From: Hydractinia symbiolongicarpus
Taxonomy: Eukaryota > Cnidaria > Hydrozoa > Anthoathecata > Hydractiniidae
Assembly: GCF_029227915.1 (NCBI RefSeq)
Contig: NC_079878.1
Location: 20,425,501-20,489,500 of the forward strand
Length of the DNA stretch: 64,000 bases
Direction: 5' to 3'
The notes below the pieces were generated by a model, which made no database searches, had not been told where the DNA came from, and worked only from the letters and a program-made list of their open reading frames with translations. This document shows, piece by piece, positions 34,952 to 46,300 of this stretch (positions are counted from its first letter, which is position 1; every line of letters begins with the position of its first letter). Made by a program: the position numbers and the translations under genes.

Positions 34952-35036
34952 CAACCTTGTTCCTAGGGCTTTTATCTCTTACCATCGCTGCGCTTATTGT
35001 AGGCAAAAAGGGACAACAGGTCCTGGGATCAATGTT
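34952..35036. mobile_element. MITE-like copy, CAACCTTGTTCC...GGTTG-type ends
   Basis: An 85-bp element starting CAACCTTGTTCCTAGGGC and ending GTCCTGGGATCAATGTTG; the ends are imperfect inverted repeats of each other. Same family as 828-934. Flanks show only a partial 8-bp match, so the target duplication is uncertain. Confidence 0.55.
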
Positions 35037-36514
35037 GTATTGTGTGGTGCAAACTTTTTTCGCGTCCCCCAAAGAAAATGAATCGGGTCCGTAAATAAAG
35101 ATTGGATAACATGGCGCATAAATTGCGGTTGGTATAAAAAGAGGAAAGAAAGGAAAGGAAACATGAATCTAAAGAATAGCTATGCTTTTTTCCTGCCTTT
35201 CCTAAATGCCTTTCCGTTTTATTAGCATGCCTATATTACACCATCCGAGTTTACAACCCGGATACCTTTGCAGTCAAAGGGGAGGATAAACTCCAGTAGT
35301 TGAGAGAACCCCCAAAATACCAAAATACAACAATATTCTCAGATTATAATGTACAGCAAGCCCTTTAAATTAACAAAAGAGTGTAGCTGTTAATATTTGC
35401 CATCATTAAGTTTTAAAATCGTGAAAATTTTTAATAAATGCAAGAGGCGAGCTTCACTGTAGTGAAATGTCATTTTGAGCCATAATAAAAATAGGGTTGT
35501 TTGGTCCATTGGCAAATAAAGTTTTTTAATTTTAAAAAAAAGATTGACTTTTTACATGCCTCGTTTAAATGGTTCTTGTATGCACCATTTTAAACTATTC
35601 TGCTGCTGCACCCAGCGGCTGGAATTTTTAGAACAAAGCACAATAACAAAAGGCGGGGGTAATGACTGATGTGTGAGACAAAAGGATATAATATTTTGTT
35701 GTTGTTCTATTTCTTCCGACTATATGTCACAAATAATGAGAAAAAAATCTGTGACATCCCCGTGCAGTCTTGGTCATGAATATTTGTATCTGTATCGCAC
35801 GCCTAGCTTATGATTTTGGTGTGCAATTATTACATTCAGGAGAGCGGCAGCGGGGAGTTTTTAGCATAGTAGTTAGCAAAAAAAATTGTGCAAGTAATTT
35901 TGTTGTGAAATTTGAATGAATTTATAATTTTTATATGAATGGTGTTATTATAAAGAACGTAAGGTATAGAGAACATTAAAGTCAGCCCCTTTCCTTCATG
36001 CTGACACTCTTTACTCATCTGGTGCATTACAATGAGACTTGAACGAAAGACGGAAGACCAATTGGAACAATGCCACAAGTCAGTTCGACCTTCATCGTCA
36101 CAGAGACTGCGAGAAGAGTGCGCATCCATGCAAATTAAATATAGCCAGAACATGCGAGAGGTTAGGTGTCCTGTATCTTAATACAGTTTTCGGATCTTTT
36201 TAAAACAGGAAAGAGAAATCAAATATGTTTGGTAATAATAATCGAAAAAATTGTATATCGTATTAAAAAGAAGTCCAGAAATTCTGTCTCATACACGACA
36301 CAGCAGGCAATAAGTCAGCTCTGCCCTCGGTTTTGTGAGAAGAGACGTTCTGTGAAGACTCTAACAATTGAGTCTCCAGTACAGTTTTGCTTTGCATTGA
36401 ACTGTGCCTGTGACAAGCATTTTCGAAGCATGTCACCGGCGACTTCTGCGATATTCGACTTAATGATGCTATTCTGACCCAACTTAGAACATGGCCCGTC
36501 TTAAGATGGGACGG

Positions 36515-36594
36515 ACCATCTTTGGACACGGTGGCCCATCTTTTGACACGGTGGCCTATCGTTTGACACGGTGGCCAATCTTTTGACATGCTGC
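36515..36594. repeat. 20-bp minisatellite
   Basis: CACGGTGG recurs at 36527, 36547 and 36567 (exact 20-bp period), with CCATCTTTTGA-like sequence between. It is preceded by GGCCCGTCTTAAGATGGGAC, which resembles the repeats at 37.7-38.0 kb. Confidence 0.85.
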
Positions 36595-36945
36595 CATGTC
36601 AATTGACGGCCAGGACCAACTTGCGACATAGCGTTAAAAGATGTTTGCATACTTCAAGACCTTGTATTTAACGTAAACTAACTCCAATAAAGTGAACAAA
36701 CTGAACTGCTGCAACTTTTGCCGAGGTATTGTTGTAGATGGCTAGCTGAGATTAAATCAAATTATGCATTTCAAGATTGTTTTGGGTAGCAAAAACAACA
36801 CTATTTGGCAATTCTTGGTGCAAGACCATATCTGCGAACGGATTTTAAAAGGCAGTTAGAGACTTCCTTGTTGAATGATTGGAGATTTTTATGTGCATAA
36901 TGACTAGTTAAATTATTATGACTCAGATATCAAAATATAACATTT

Positions 36946-37000
36946 GAATATATTATATAATATGAAACTACACTGTAGTTTCATATTATATAATATATTC
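36946..37000. repeat. 27-bp-arm perfect palindrome
   Basis: Arms 36946-36972 and 36974-37000 are perfect reverse complements over 27 bp with a single-base spacer. The sequence is very AT-rich except for the central CTACACTGTAG. No coding content. Confidence 0.95.
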
Positions 37001-37204
37001 ACAGCAGGTAGCAATAGCTAAGCTGTTGTTTAAGCTATTTTGTTGCTATGTTTAATTTTCAATATAATCTTTGATTGAATTATTGCAACTTGACCTATTG
37101 CGTAACTTAAAAGCACGAATCATTTTGTCTGGGGCATCCCATGATTGAAATATTTTAAAGACTGACTATGATTTAATGAAATATAAGTTAATTTATATTT
37201 TATG

Positions 37205-37345
37205 TGATCATTGAGTCCTTAAGCTCCCATTTGAGCTACAGAAATCTTTTTTGAAATTCTTGCCTAACTGGACAACAACATTATGTAGGGATCGAACCCA
37301 CAACCACTTGGGAATGAGTCGTACGCTCTACCGACTGTGCTACTT
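37205..37345 (-). mobile_element. tRNA-derived SINE
   Basis: On the minus strand, TAGCACAGTCGG (37342-37331) fits the pol III A-box consensus TRGCNNAGYNGG exactly, and GGGTTCGATCCC (37299-37288) is a strong B box. The anticodon and acceptor stems do not pair well, so this is a SINE head or pseudo-tRNA rather than a working tRNA. The body probably continues to about 37205. Confidence 0.6.
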
Positions 37346-37654
37346 ATATTTGTAAATTTATGTCTGTGTTTGTTCAATTTTTAAGCAAAAAAATTATGAC
37401 ATTGTATTTATGTTGCTCATTACTTTAGCTATAATTTGTAATAGATTGAGGATTCATGACTTATTTTCCGCCATATATTTTTTGCTTTCTTTTGTCCTCT
37501 CCTATAGACACTACATTTGTCCACAGTTTGGCCAGACCTGTCTTCAATTTTTTTAAAATTTGAAACAGTGTGTTTCCCATGTTACAAGGCTTAACTTTAG
37601 TCTGGGAGTCTTAAAACTGATCATGTTGTGGCTGTTTCAAAAAACTGTCAAAAG

Positions 37655-37970
37655 TTGGATCTGTCCTTTTTTTACTATGATTTTTGAAAACACAAGTGTC
37701 ATTTGGCAATAGTTGGGCCTGTCCCATCCTACGACACAGTCTTCTAAAAGCATGGGAATTGTTTGTCAATAGTTAGGCCTGTCCCATCTTATGACATATT
37801 TTCTAAAATTGCAAGAGACCTTAGGCCTGTCCCATCTTATGACACATTTTCTAAAATTGCAAGAGACCTTTGTGTATAGCTATAAGTTTGTCCCATCTGA
37901 TGACACAGCTTTTAAAAGCAAGAAATTCCTTCGTCAATAGTTGGGCCTGTACCAACTTAAGACGTATTTG
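37655..37970. repeat. Irregular 47-61 bp direct repeats
   Basis: GGCCTGTCCCATCTTATGACACA-like blocks recur with starts near 37719, 37779, 37826, 37887 and 37945. They are separated by TTTTCTAAAA and GCAAGAGACC segments. Spacing is uneven, so unit deletions have occurred. Confidence 0.8.
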
Positions 37971-38163
37971 CATACATTTGTCCAAAGTTAGGCCGGGCCC
38001 GTCAATAGAGGGGCCATCCCGATTGCAAACGCACCGACTGGGCCAACCTGTTTAAAGACGGGCAGTAGTAAAATATTGTCGACGCAAAACATTTGAAATG
38101 TATCTCACGTCAGCAATTTTAATGTAGGTAGGTGTTTAATAGAAATACATTTTAGAGATACAT

Positions 38164-38185
38164 TAACCCTAACCCTAACCCTAAC
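38164..38185 (-). repeat. Interstitial telomere-type repeat
   Basis: Three and a half copies of TAACCC, that is (TTAGGG)n on the minus strand, in an otherwise unremarkable AT-rich context. The animal telomere unit is TTAGGG. Confidence 0.9.
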
Positions 38186-38282
38186 GGAAGAACAATTATG
38201 TATTGGGTAAAGTTTGGGTAAGGGATTACTCTAAAATAGCTCAGTTCTGCTTGATGTGTGTACGAAGTAGAACATGGCGTGT

Positions 38283-38345
38283 GATAAAGAGCACGCCAAA
38301 AATTCAAATGGCGTGTGCGGAGGCGTGCGCGTGCAATCGCACGCC
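38283..38345. repeat. GC-rich repeat related to 5528-5551
   Basis: GGCGTGTGCGGAGGCGTGCG followed by CGTGCAATCGCACGCC contains short inverted arms. It closely resembles the string at 5518-5551. Nearby GGCGTGTGATAAAGAGCACGCC forms another weak hairpin. Confidence 0.65.
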
Positions 38346-39020
38346 ATTCTTGACCAAGACTGCCGTGATAGCAAAATTGAAAAACACAACAGCACAATTT
38401 TGAAGTCCTCAGGGTTTAAATTCTCTTTTTTATATACCTCATAAAAGTAGACATTACCATTCCTTACAAAAATTCTATTATTTGTGGAACGTGGATGGGA
38501 CGATTCATTTTGTAAAACACAAGACAATGGTGCCGATAAGTTGTAAAGACGCATGTAAAGGAGCGAATTTGGCATCTTTTTATATAAAATCTGGACTTTC
38601 TTCCAAAATTTCTTAAACTCTTCCGCACTTTCCTGAGGTCACCCAAATTTTTCATGAAATGAATAGCATATTTAATTCTGTTAACTTGGCCACAAAGAGA
38701 GAACCTATCAAATCAAAAATCTTGAAACCAATAAATATTTTCCAAAGAAAAAAAGATTTCTAGACAACTTTCCAAGCTCTTTCATACAAAATCAACTTGT
38801 TTTCAAGTGGCAGTTAAGCTTCAAAGTAGCCTAAATTATAATCTCCTATTTGTTAACCCTTGTATTGAACAACTGGAATAACTTGGAAACAAGCCCAAAT
38901 TAAACAAATTTTCTTTTAGTTACCCAACTAACCCATCTTGACAGGTTGTAGACGTCATCAAATACTTTTGAAGGTTACCCCCAAGCAAAAATAATGTTAG
39001 GTAAAATAATGAGAGAAATA

Positions 39021-39180
39021 GTAAGCGCCCAATTTCTTAGGGTAATTTTTGATTATGCGTCCCCTTTTATGAGGTGGGCGCTTATTCAAAGGGGTTGCTG
39101 GGTGCTTATTAAACTTTAGGAAATTACCTGGGGGGGGCGCTTAAAAAATGCTGGGCGCTTAAACGGATCATACAGTAATG
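39021..39180. mobile_element. Decayed MITE related to 20692-20887
   Basis: Contains repeated AAGCGCCC / GGGCGCTTA motifs as in the 20692-20887 element, but no intact terminal inverted repeats are visible. Old relic. Confidence 0.5.
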
Positions 39181-41504
39181 TAATTAACAAGCGTTAAAAA
39201 AACAGTTCTTTTTAACAAAGAAGAAATGTTTAATTTAACCACTGGTGAGAAAAGCGGCTTATTAATTTAATTAAAAGTTGGTGTTTTTTCTTCAATTTAA
39301 TTTACCCACAAGTGATATATTACTGTTTTAAATGATCCAGTTGAAGCTCACATAAATGTTGATTGTTTATTCTCTTAGAGTTTTAGTACACTTTATGCTT
39401 TGTGGTATAGCTGTGCTCATAAACAGTGTGTTATTTTCGTTGCTTGAATTTTGTGAGCATCATGTTTATCGCAGAAAGCAGGAATTAATTGCCAGTCAAT
39501 TTGACCATTTATTTTTCTTTGCTCTATCTTCTACAAAGATTTCTTTCATTTAATAACAAAACTTTCCTGGGATCTTTCATGAGTGTAAGGATCATAGACA
39601 AGTCTTAGTGTCTTAAAGCCTGATATATTTTCAGAGGTTAAATGAACACAAATAAATTTCTATGAAACGTGTTTTCTTTAGAAAAATAATATAATTGCTG
39701 TTTTTTAAGAAATTAGTGGTTTTAAAAAGTCAAGGACCTTTAAAATAGTCATGGCGTTTCATGGCAGTTGTTGAATCTCATAGTTATCACACAAAATGTT
39801 ATTTTTGTTTTACAACATAAAATTATATAAGTACATAACTTTGCAGGCAAAATAAAATTTTTTTTCTTAGGTTTAATTCATAACCTTTAGAGTGTAACTT
39901 GTTTTTGCTTGGTAGGTAATCTTTAACCTTCTCCTTCTTGCACAGGCCATTCAACTAGCCTCACATAATATTATTATTTTTATGCAACATAGATTTCTTC
40001 ATTGTGTGGGTGTGCTAAAGAATGCTACTAGTAAATTTTACATACTCTACCTACCCCTGCACATGTGCAAAAGTAGCAACTTTGAGACCTGCTGGCAACA
40101 AAGTAGTGACCATTTCACCCTTCTGTCTAAGAAAAATGTCGAAAAAAATACCTTTTAAGGTGTAATCCAGCGTTTTCAGTAGCCGTTAAACAGCTCTTTC
40201 CCAATTAACATTTATCCTAAATTACCCCTTTTTTAATAATATTGCACTAATATGTAACCCATTTTTGTGAAGGAAAAAGATTTCTTATAAGATTTCTATT
40301 ATAACATTTATTTTAAGAGTATAAGATTTCAATAATACCTAGGAGTACCTTGATAAAATTTACATTTGGGATTTAGCAGTCCTTACTTTACATTTCTGGA
40401 TTACACCCATCTTTGTTTCATTAATTTTGCTTATGATTGCAGTTTGAATAAATATGAGCTGAAATTTTATTTGTTGTATTCCTGTAGTTAGGAAACTGTT
40501 TGATAACTGTGTTATGTTTTTAAACTTCCTTTTCAAATACTTACAAAACTTATCTAGTGTTACCAAAAGATAATATTCTCTGAAGTTATGTGGTCAAAGT
40601 AGTTATAGAAGTTGTACAATGTACAGTCTAATTGGCAATGAATAAACAGACGTTTGAGTTACCACAAGTGTTTTACTGCTTTCAACAACCCTACAAATAT
40701 GAGAGCAATTTCAGCAATGATGCACTATGTACAGTCACCAAAATGTATTTCGCTTTTAACTCACATACTTGAAAAATACATTGGAAATAACAAAACATGA
40801 CAAAACATGACAAATCCCCCAAAAAGTGTGCCATTATGTAAAAATTCATTGCAGAGGTATTGAAATCATTTTCAAATCTATTTGCTATACTGGGCTCTGT
40901 CATCCGGTTAGAGTGGCAAAGGCGTAGCAGAGCCTATTTGTATGCACAAGAGAATTGTTTAGACATTGCAGTAATATTGTGTGGGAATTTTTTGCTATGA
41001 ATACTTCAATCAAAAAAGTTTGCCAAGAACTATCTGTCTAGACATCAGAATAATCTTGGTTTTGAATAGGTATTTCTTTTTTGATGTCTAGATGCAATGT
41101 TTTTTTAATATATATAATAGTGTTTTTGATTGACATCCCTAAGAGAAACAGCCTGACATGTGTAAAGGGGAGGAGATACGGTCAAAGTTTCAGATTTTTT
41201 CAATAATGTTGCATTTTGCCTCATTTATTTTTCTTTTTACACAAAACTGGACAAATCGAAATTTCAGATTTTCTTTTAAAAGTTTTTTATTTCAGGGAAA
41301 AATCAGGAAATTTTAATCTGGAAAATCTTGTACAATTCCTGAATTTTCTATTCCAAATATTACAATGCTGATGTAAAATGACAAAATGACTTGACAAAAA
41401 AAGAATTTAAATCTCAATTAAGTTAATAGAGTTAAGAAAAAAATGTCATATACATTCCTTATAATAATATTCCTTATAATAAAATTCAGACATAAGTTCT
41501 TTCC

Positions 41505-41585
41505 TGATAGCTCTGTTGGTTAGCGTGTTGCACTTGATGGTGTGCTGTAGTTCTGTTAAATTCCCCTAGAAGTTGTTTTTCTAAA
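41505..41585 (+). mobile_element. Degenerate tRNA-derived SINE head
   Basis: TAGCTCTGTTGGTTAGCG at 41508 resembles an A box. The downstream GTTCTGTTAAATTCC region is a poor B box. Weak call. Confidence 0.35.
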
Positions 41586-41819
41586 ATAAAACTTTGTGAA
41601 TCCAAGCTATCCCGATGAATATGCTCTGTAAACAAGGCCAAAAACAACAAGAAACAACAAAGTTACAGAACGAAACCAATGCAGGCAAGATAGTAATGAT
41701 GCACAACAGTGGCTCATTAAAGAAAGTTGAGAACTTGTGTTATTGGATGATGTTGGATATTGAAAGGGGTGTTGAAGAAGTGTTACTTGCAGATTAAGTT
41801 TTGCTTGGAAAAGGTTTAG

Positions 41820-41935
41820 AGATTTACTTCCTTTGCCCAGAGATTGAGACCAAAAAGGACTTCACAGGAGGTAATAAGGACAGACTTGATGCAGAGAAAT
41901 TTGAGAACCTTTGGAATAAGGTCATCAGTATACCC
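41820..41935 (+). mobile_element. LINE reverse-transcriptase C-terminal fragment
   Basis: Translating with small gaps gives RFRDLLPLPRD and then KRTSQEVIRTDLMQRNLR. This matches the C-terminal region of LINE polyproteins (compare the intact-looking copy at 42434-42790 on the opposite strand). Short, frame-broken and dead. Confidence 0.5.
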
Positions 41936-41955
41936 TGTTTTACTGATGACCTTAT
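41916..41955. repeat. 15-bp inverted repeat
   Basis: ATAAGGTCATCAGTA at 41916-41930 and its exact reverse complement at 41941-41955, spacer 10 bp, at the downstream edge of the LINE fragment. Confidence 0.85.
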
Positions 41956-42433
41956 AAATGGAAATTATTAATGGTTACCTCCTGAGAAAAAACAAGTTAA
42001 GCTCTAAAACTGGAGAATATATCAAAACCTAAAAAACAACTTTCATTTTTCATGAAAAGTTGCTTTTTGGTATAAAATAAAAATAACACTTTACAAGACA
42101 AACACAAGCTTCAAACCACCACCATTACTGACCATTCTCAAACAGCGTGCAATCACGATGTTATCTACATAATGTCACCATGAGATTCCAAGACCAGAAA
42201 TTTCGCGGTGAGGTATACCAATCGTGAAAGTTTCTTCCTATGAAAAAAAAATTCCCGGGTCTGGTGCGTTAGGTTTTTTCTTCCATGTTTCTGTCCAAAT
42301 GTGCAAAAAACATAACAAACCGTGGGGAAGAGATTGTTATTTTGTGATTGATGACATTTATTTTTTTGATTTGTACTGTTTTCAAGGACTCTCTTGTACA
42401 GAACATAGAATAGAGACTGCTGAAGTTATAATC

Positions 42434-42790
42434 ATATATATCATCATCATCATCATTCTCGGCTTAACGTCCATTTTCCATGCCAGCATGGATTGGACGG
42501 GGTATATTAATGACCCTCTTTCAATCTGATCCAGACTGTTTTAGATCTAAACTCAACTTCCTCTGTATCAAGTCTGTCCTTATAACCTCCTGCCAAATCT
42601 TTCTCAGTATGCCTCTGGGCTTTGCCCCAGGAACTATCAAGTCTCTACACTTTCTTACCCAATTATCCTCCTCCATTCTTTCCACATGACCCAGCCAATT
42701 TAATCTTCTTATCTGGATAACATCTTTAATTCTACGGAGACTTAGCCTGCTTCTTAGCTCATCTGAACTCTTTCTGTCTCTCTATTTTTT
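42434..42790 (-). mobile_element. LINE 3' end with (ATG)n tail
   Basis: Read on the minus strand, the sequence encodes SSDELRSRLSLRRIKDVIQI and then RRLNWLGHVERMEEDNWVRK, continuing to KIWQEVIRTDL. This is a typical C terminus of a non-LTR retrotransposon reverse transcriptase. It ends in a hairpin CCATGCCAGCATGG (42478-42491) and an ATG-repeat tail ((CAT)n on the plus strand near 42440). The rest of the element is absent, as expected for 5' truncation. Confidence 0.7.
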
Positions 42791-43322
42791 ATACAGAAAA
42801 AAGAATCCAAATTACACAAATTTCGCAAATAGTGTTAACTTAAGCCAATAATTTAACTAATTTCTGCAGCATTGACAAAAACTCCCACAGAGGTTATGAG
42901 CTTTAGGTAGTTTGATTCTTACTTCCTTCCTCAATCCCCACACATTTTTGACTCTGAAAATTTCACAAACACGTGGATTCTTTTGCTGGAACTGATTAGC
43001 TCTGTATGGTTCATGAGATTCGTTATGGTTTAAGGTTCAGTTAATGCTACCATCATGAACTCAATCTTTTTTGCTACGGTGAAGATGTGTAACAAGTCTA
43101 TAAACTATTGGTCACAAGGAAAGAATAATTGAGTTTCTTTTGGATGAGCTTGCAAGACTTTGAATGTCAAGACAGCCTAAAATCCTCCTGCAGTATATAT
43201 GTGATGTTTCCTGTTTAACATTAAGCTCAATTCATTACAATTGTAACATTTTTTTTATTTTTTAGATCAAGTGTAATCTTATTTAAATAACACATTATTG
43301 TCCCGGCTACTAAGAAGACAAG

Positions 43323-46300
43323 ATGGGTGGCGGTGATCTTGTAAGCATGTTTTTTTTATTACTAATTTTTTATATCAAATTTTTATATTCAAGGCTTTGT
43401 GAATTGCTAAAAGAAAGATTTAAGAAAAAAAGTAAAATAATTTGTCTGCTGTGGCATTATTTTTAGGGATATTCAAAGAAAGTGTTGCTGCATTTCTGAG
43501 TGTTGTGCATGTTTATATTTTGTGTTCTAGAACATGAAAAAACATTTCCACCCTCTCACGATTGAGAATCTTGAGAGGGTTTGGAAAGCCGAAGAGAAAA
43601 AGCGAAAGGAAGATGAACGCATTCAACAACTTCAGGAAGAACTCGCTGCTGAAAGACAGAGAGAAGCTTTTCAGAATCAAGCAGTAGCATCTGGACTTCA
43701 AAAGTATGTATATAGCTTACAATTTTCCTGTTTTTGTGTTAGTACTTTTTATATCCCAACTGTGCTCTAATTGTATTCTACTGATGGCATTAAACAAAGA
43801 ATACAAAAACATTGCTGAAAGTCATTGACAAAGCTTGTTATTGTATTTGTGTAATATTTGCAGCATTTTTGTTTGTACTGCCAAGGACTGCCAAAGTAAA
43901 TTCTCAAAATTACAGTACTACTTTGGCATTTATTTGCTGAAACAAATATGTCTAAATTTCAAAGGCTGAAAATAAAGCCTATTTGAACTGGTAATAGCTG
44001 AGAAAAATGTAAGGACTATAATAAGTAGACTAGCTTCTTCTTGAGAATTTTTCAATGTTTTCCTATTTTTTTAATTTTTTTCTCTATTTTTTTGCTCACA
44101 ACACTGAAATTACAACAATGAAAAGAGTAGTACATATTTTTACTTTAAAATCAAATTAGGTGGTGCTTTTCTGTAGCCTCATTAATGCAAGTAACAATAA
44201 TTCCTTAAAAGAAAAAAATTATTTGTGATAATTTTGAGTCAACATTTTTGTACTCTGCCAATCAGAATGCAGTTATGATATTGAATTCTTTCCTTGATGT
44301 GATTGGAATAATGACCAGTTGCACAAATGTTTGGTGACACAGTAAATTGTAACAAAATTAAATTTGTTACTATAATATAAAAATATTGCTTCGTGTCCTA
44401 CTGGCATAAAAGCATTAAGTAATTACTTTCACCACTTTAGGAAGAAATCTGAAAAATTGGATTGGATGTACAGTCATCAACAAGCAGTTAACACAGAAGA
44501 ATATCTTTTGGGAAGAAGTATTGATAAAAATGTTGAAGTGATGAAAGAAGATGAAGACAAGGTTGTGTTTTGTTATTTTTTCCATTTGCTGCAGGCTAAG
44601 GATTGATAAATTCACATTTTGTGCTAGTGGATATATATATATATACACTTCCCGAAATTTTTGAAAATCTAAAGAGAAGATGTAAAGATCAAGAAACATA
44701 TAATGTCAATCTAGGGAAGAAGGAGGAGAGGGCGAATTAATAATCTGGACTTTGTTGCTATTATTTTTGCATTGTTTTTTAGTTTATTTTTGTTGTGTTG
44801 TATATGAGTAAATATTGCCTATGGTGAAAACTAGAAAATTATCCTCCTCTGATTGGGATATTTTATGAGAAAAGTTTTATTAAGTGTTTGTGAACCGAGA
44901 TTGCCAACCTTTACTTTGACTGTTATCAGTTATAGTCTGTTTGATATGCTGTATAAAAGGAATTATTTATAATAAGAGAAGACCATTTAGGCTTTGAATT
45001 AGAAATATAAAGTCAGTTCGCAAAACAGCCCTTGTAGCTATGGTCTAGGAGCACTATAGGGTACGATCCCTTGTTAATGGTTTATTTTGTTGCGAAAGCC
45101 ATTATAGAAATAGATGACACAAACCATTGATAAAAATTGGGATTTGCAGTTTTAACATTTTTTTTGTAGAATGGTTTGCAAAGACGGCACTTCGATTTGC
45201 AAATTGCGAATTGCAACCTGTTTAATCGAACCCTGATATTAAAGATTTAAAGTTTAAATGCACCTTAAAAATATATTGCCTGATTTATACTCTTATGTAG
45301 CATCTGTGTGGCATTTGACAACACTGTAAAACTATTTTTTTAGTCTCCTGTTTATTTCAGAATCATTCCAGTTGTGTCAATATCCCGCAGCCTCCAAATC
45401 ACCTTTAAGATATTTAGTGTGACATTTTTATTTTTATTTTTATTAGACACTAGCCACTGGTGTGGTGAACAACATGTCAAGCTTACCGAAAGCTAGTGAC
45501 ATCCTTGCAAAAGTGAAGGAAGATCCTTTATTTCTGATTAAGAAGAGGGAAGAAGATAATCGTAAAGACTTGGTACAGAATCCATTCAAACTAAAGAAGA
45601 TGAAGGTCTGAAAAACATTTTCCACTTGTTATTTGTTATTGTTTTTGTCATTGAATTGAATCCTTGGCTTCAGGAGATTTTTATACAATAAACACAATAC
45701 TAATTTAAGATCTATATATCTAATATTTGTAACAAAAAACAATTTTTCATCTCTTTGCTATTATCATAAAACAAAATAATCTTATAAATCTCTTATGGTG
45801 ACTGTATTTTTTCTGTAATGCTACGTGTGAATTCTACAGAGTTGTGATAGGGTTAAAGAGAAAAAGCTTTAAAAATGGCAATACTGCTTCACCTTCCAGG
45901 CATTGCTACAACAACAAATGTTGGAATCAAACGAAAAATCTAAAAAGAAGAAGAAAAGAAAGCATAAAGGATTGTCTAGTGATGATGAAGATGAAAGACG
46001 CTACAAGTAAAACCTTTAAAGTTCATTCTTATGTCATTCAAATTTAGTTGAGGAAAATTTATTCATTTTGGGACCAAAATCTTTCTACATAATATAAGCC
46101 ACTTTTTTTTTTTGCGATTATGTCCATACAAAAAGTAATTATTTTCAAGGATACAGACATCATGAGGAGATGAAAGTTGGTACGACCAAAAGTTTAAGTT
46201 TGTGTTTTGATAAACCTAATGCTTTAAAAAATGTCAAAACATTAAGAAAGTAGGGGTGGAGAAGGGTTGGTTTAGATTAAAATTGGTAAACGGTAGATTA

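Larger units (their letters stand above)
32446..43322. other. Divergent intergenic region between Sp and CWC25
   Basis: About 10.9 kb without a recognisable host gene. It holds MITE copies, minisatellites, SINEs, a palindrome, telomere-type repeats and LINE fragments, each listed separately. Near Sp there is a CCAAT box with an adjacent GGAGGGCG at 32608-32621, a plausible promoter element of Sp (inference). The stretches 35.1-36.4 and 39.2-41.4 kb show only AT-rich sequence. Confidence 0.6.

Noticed and set aside
37288-37345. Functional tRNA gene
   Set aside because: A and B boxes are good, but the anticodon and acceptor arms do not pair; fits a SINE head or pseudo-tRNA.
45031-45085. Another tRNA-like head (TAGCTATGGTCTAGG ... 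GGGTACGATCCC)
   Set aside because: Box spacing and sequence are too degenerate to support a separate call.
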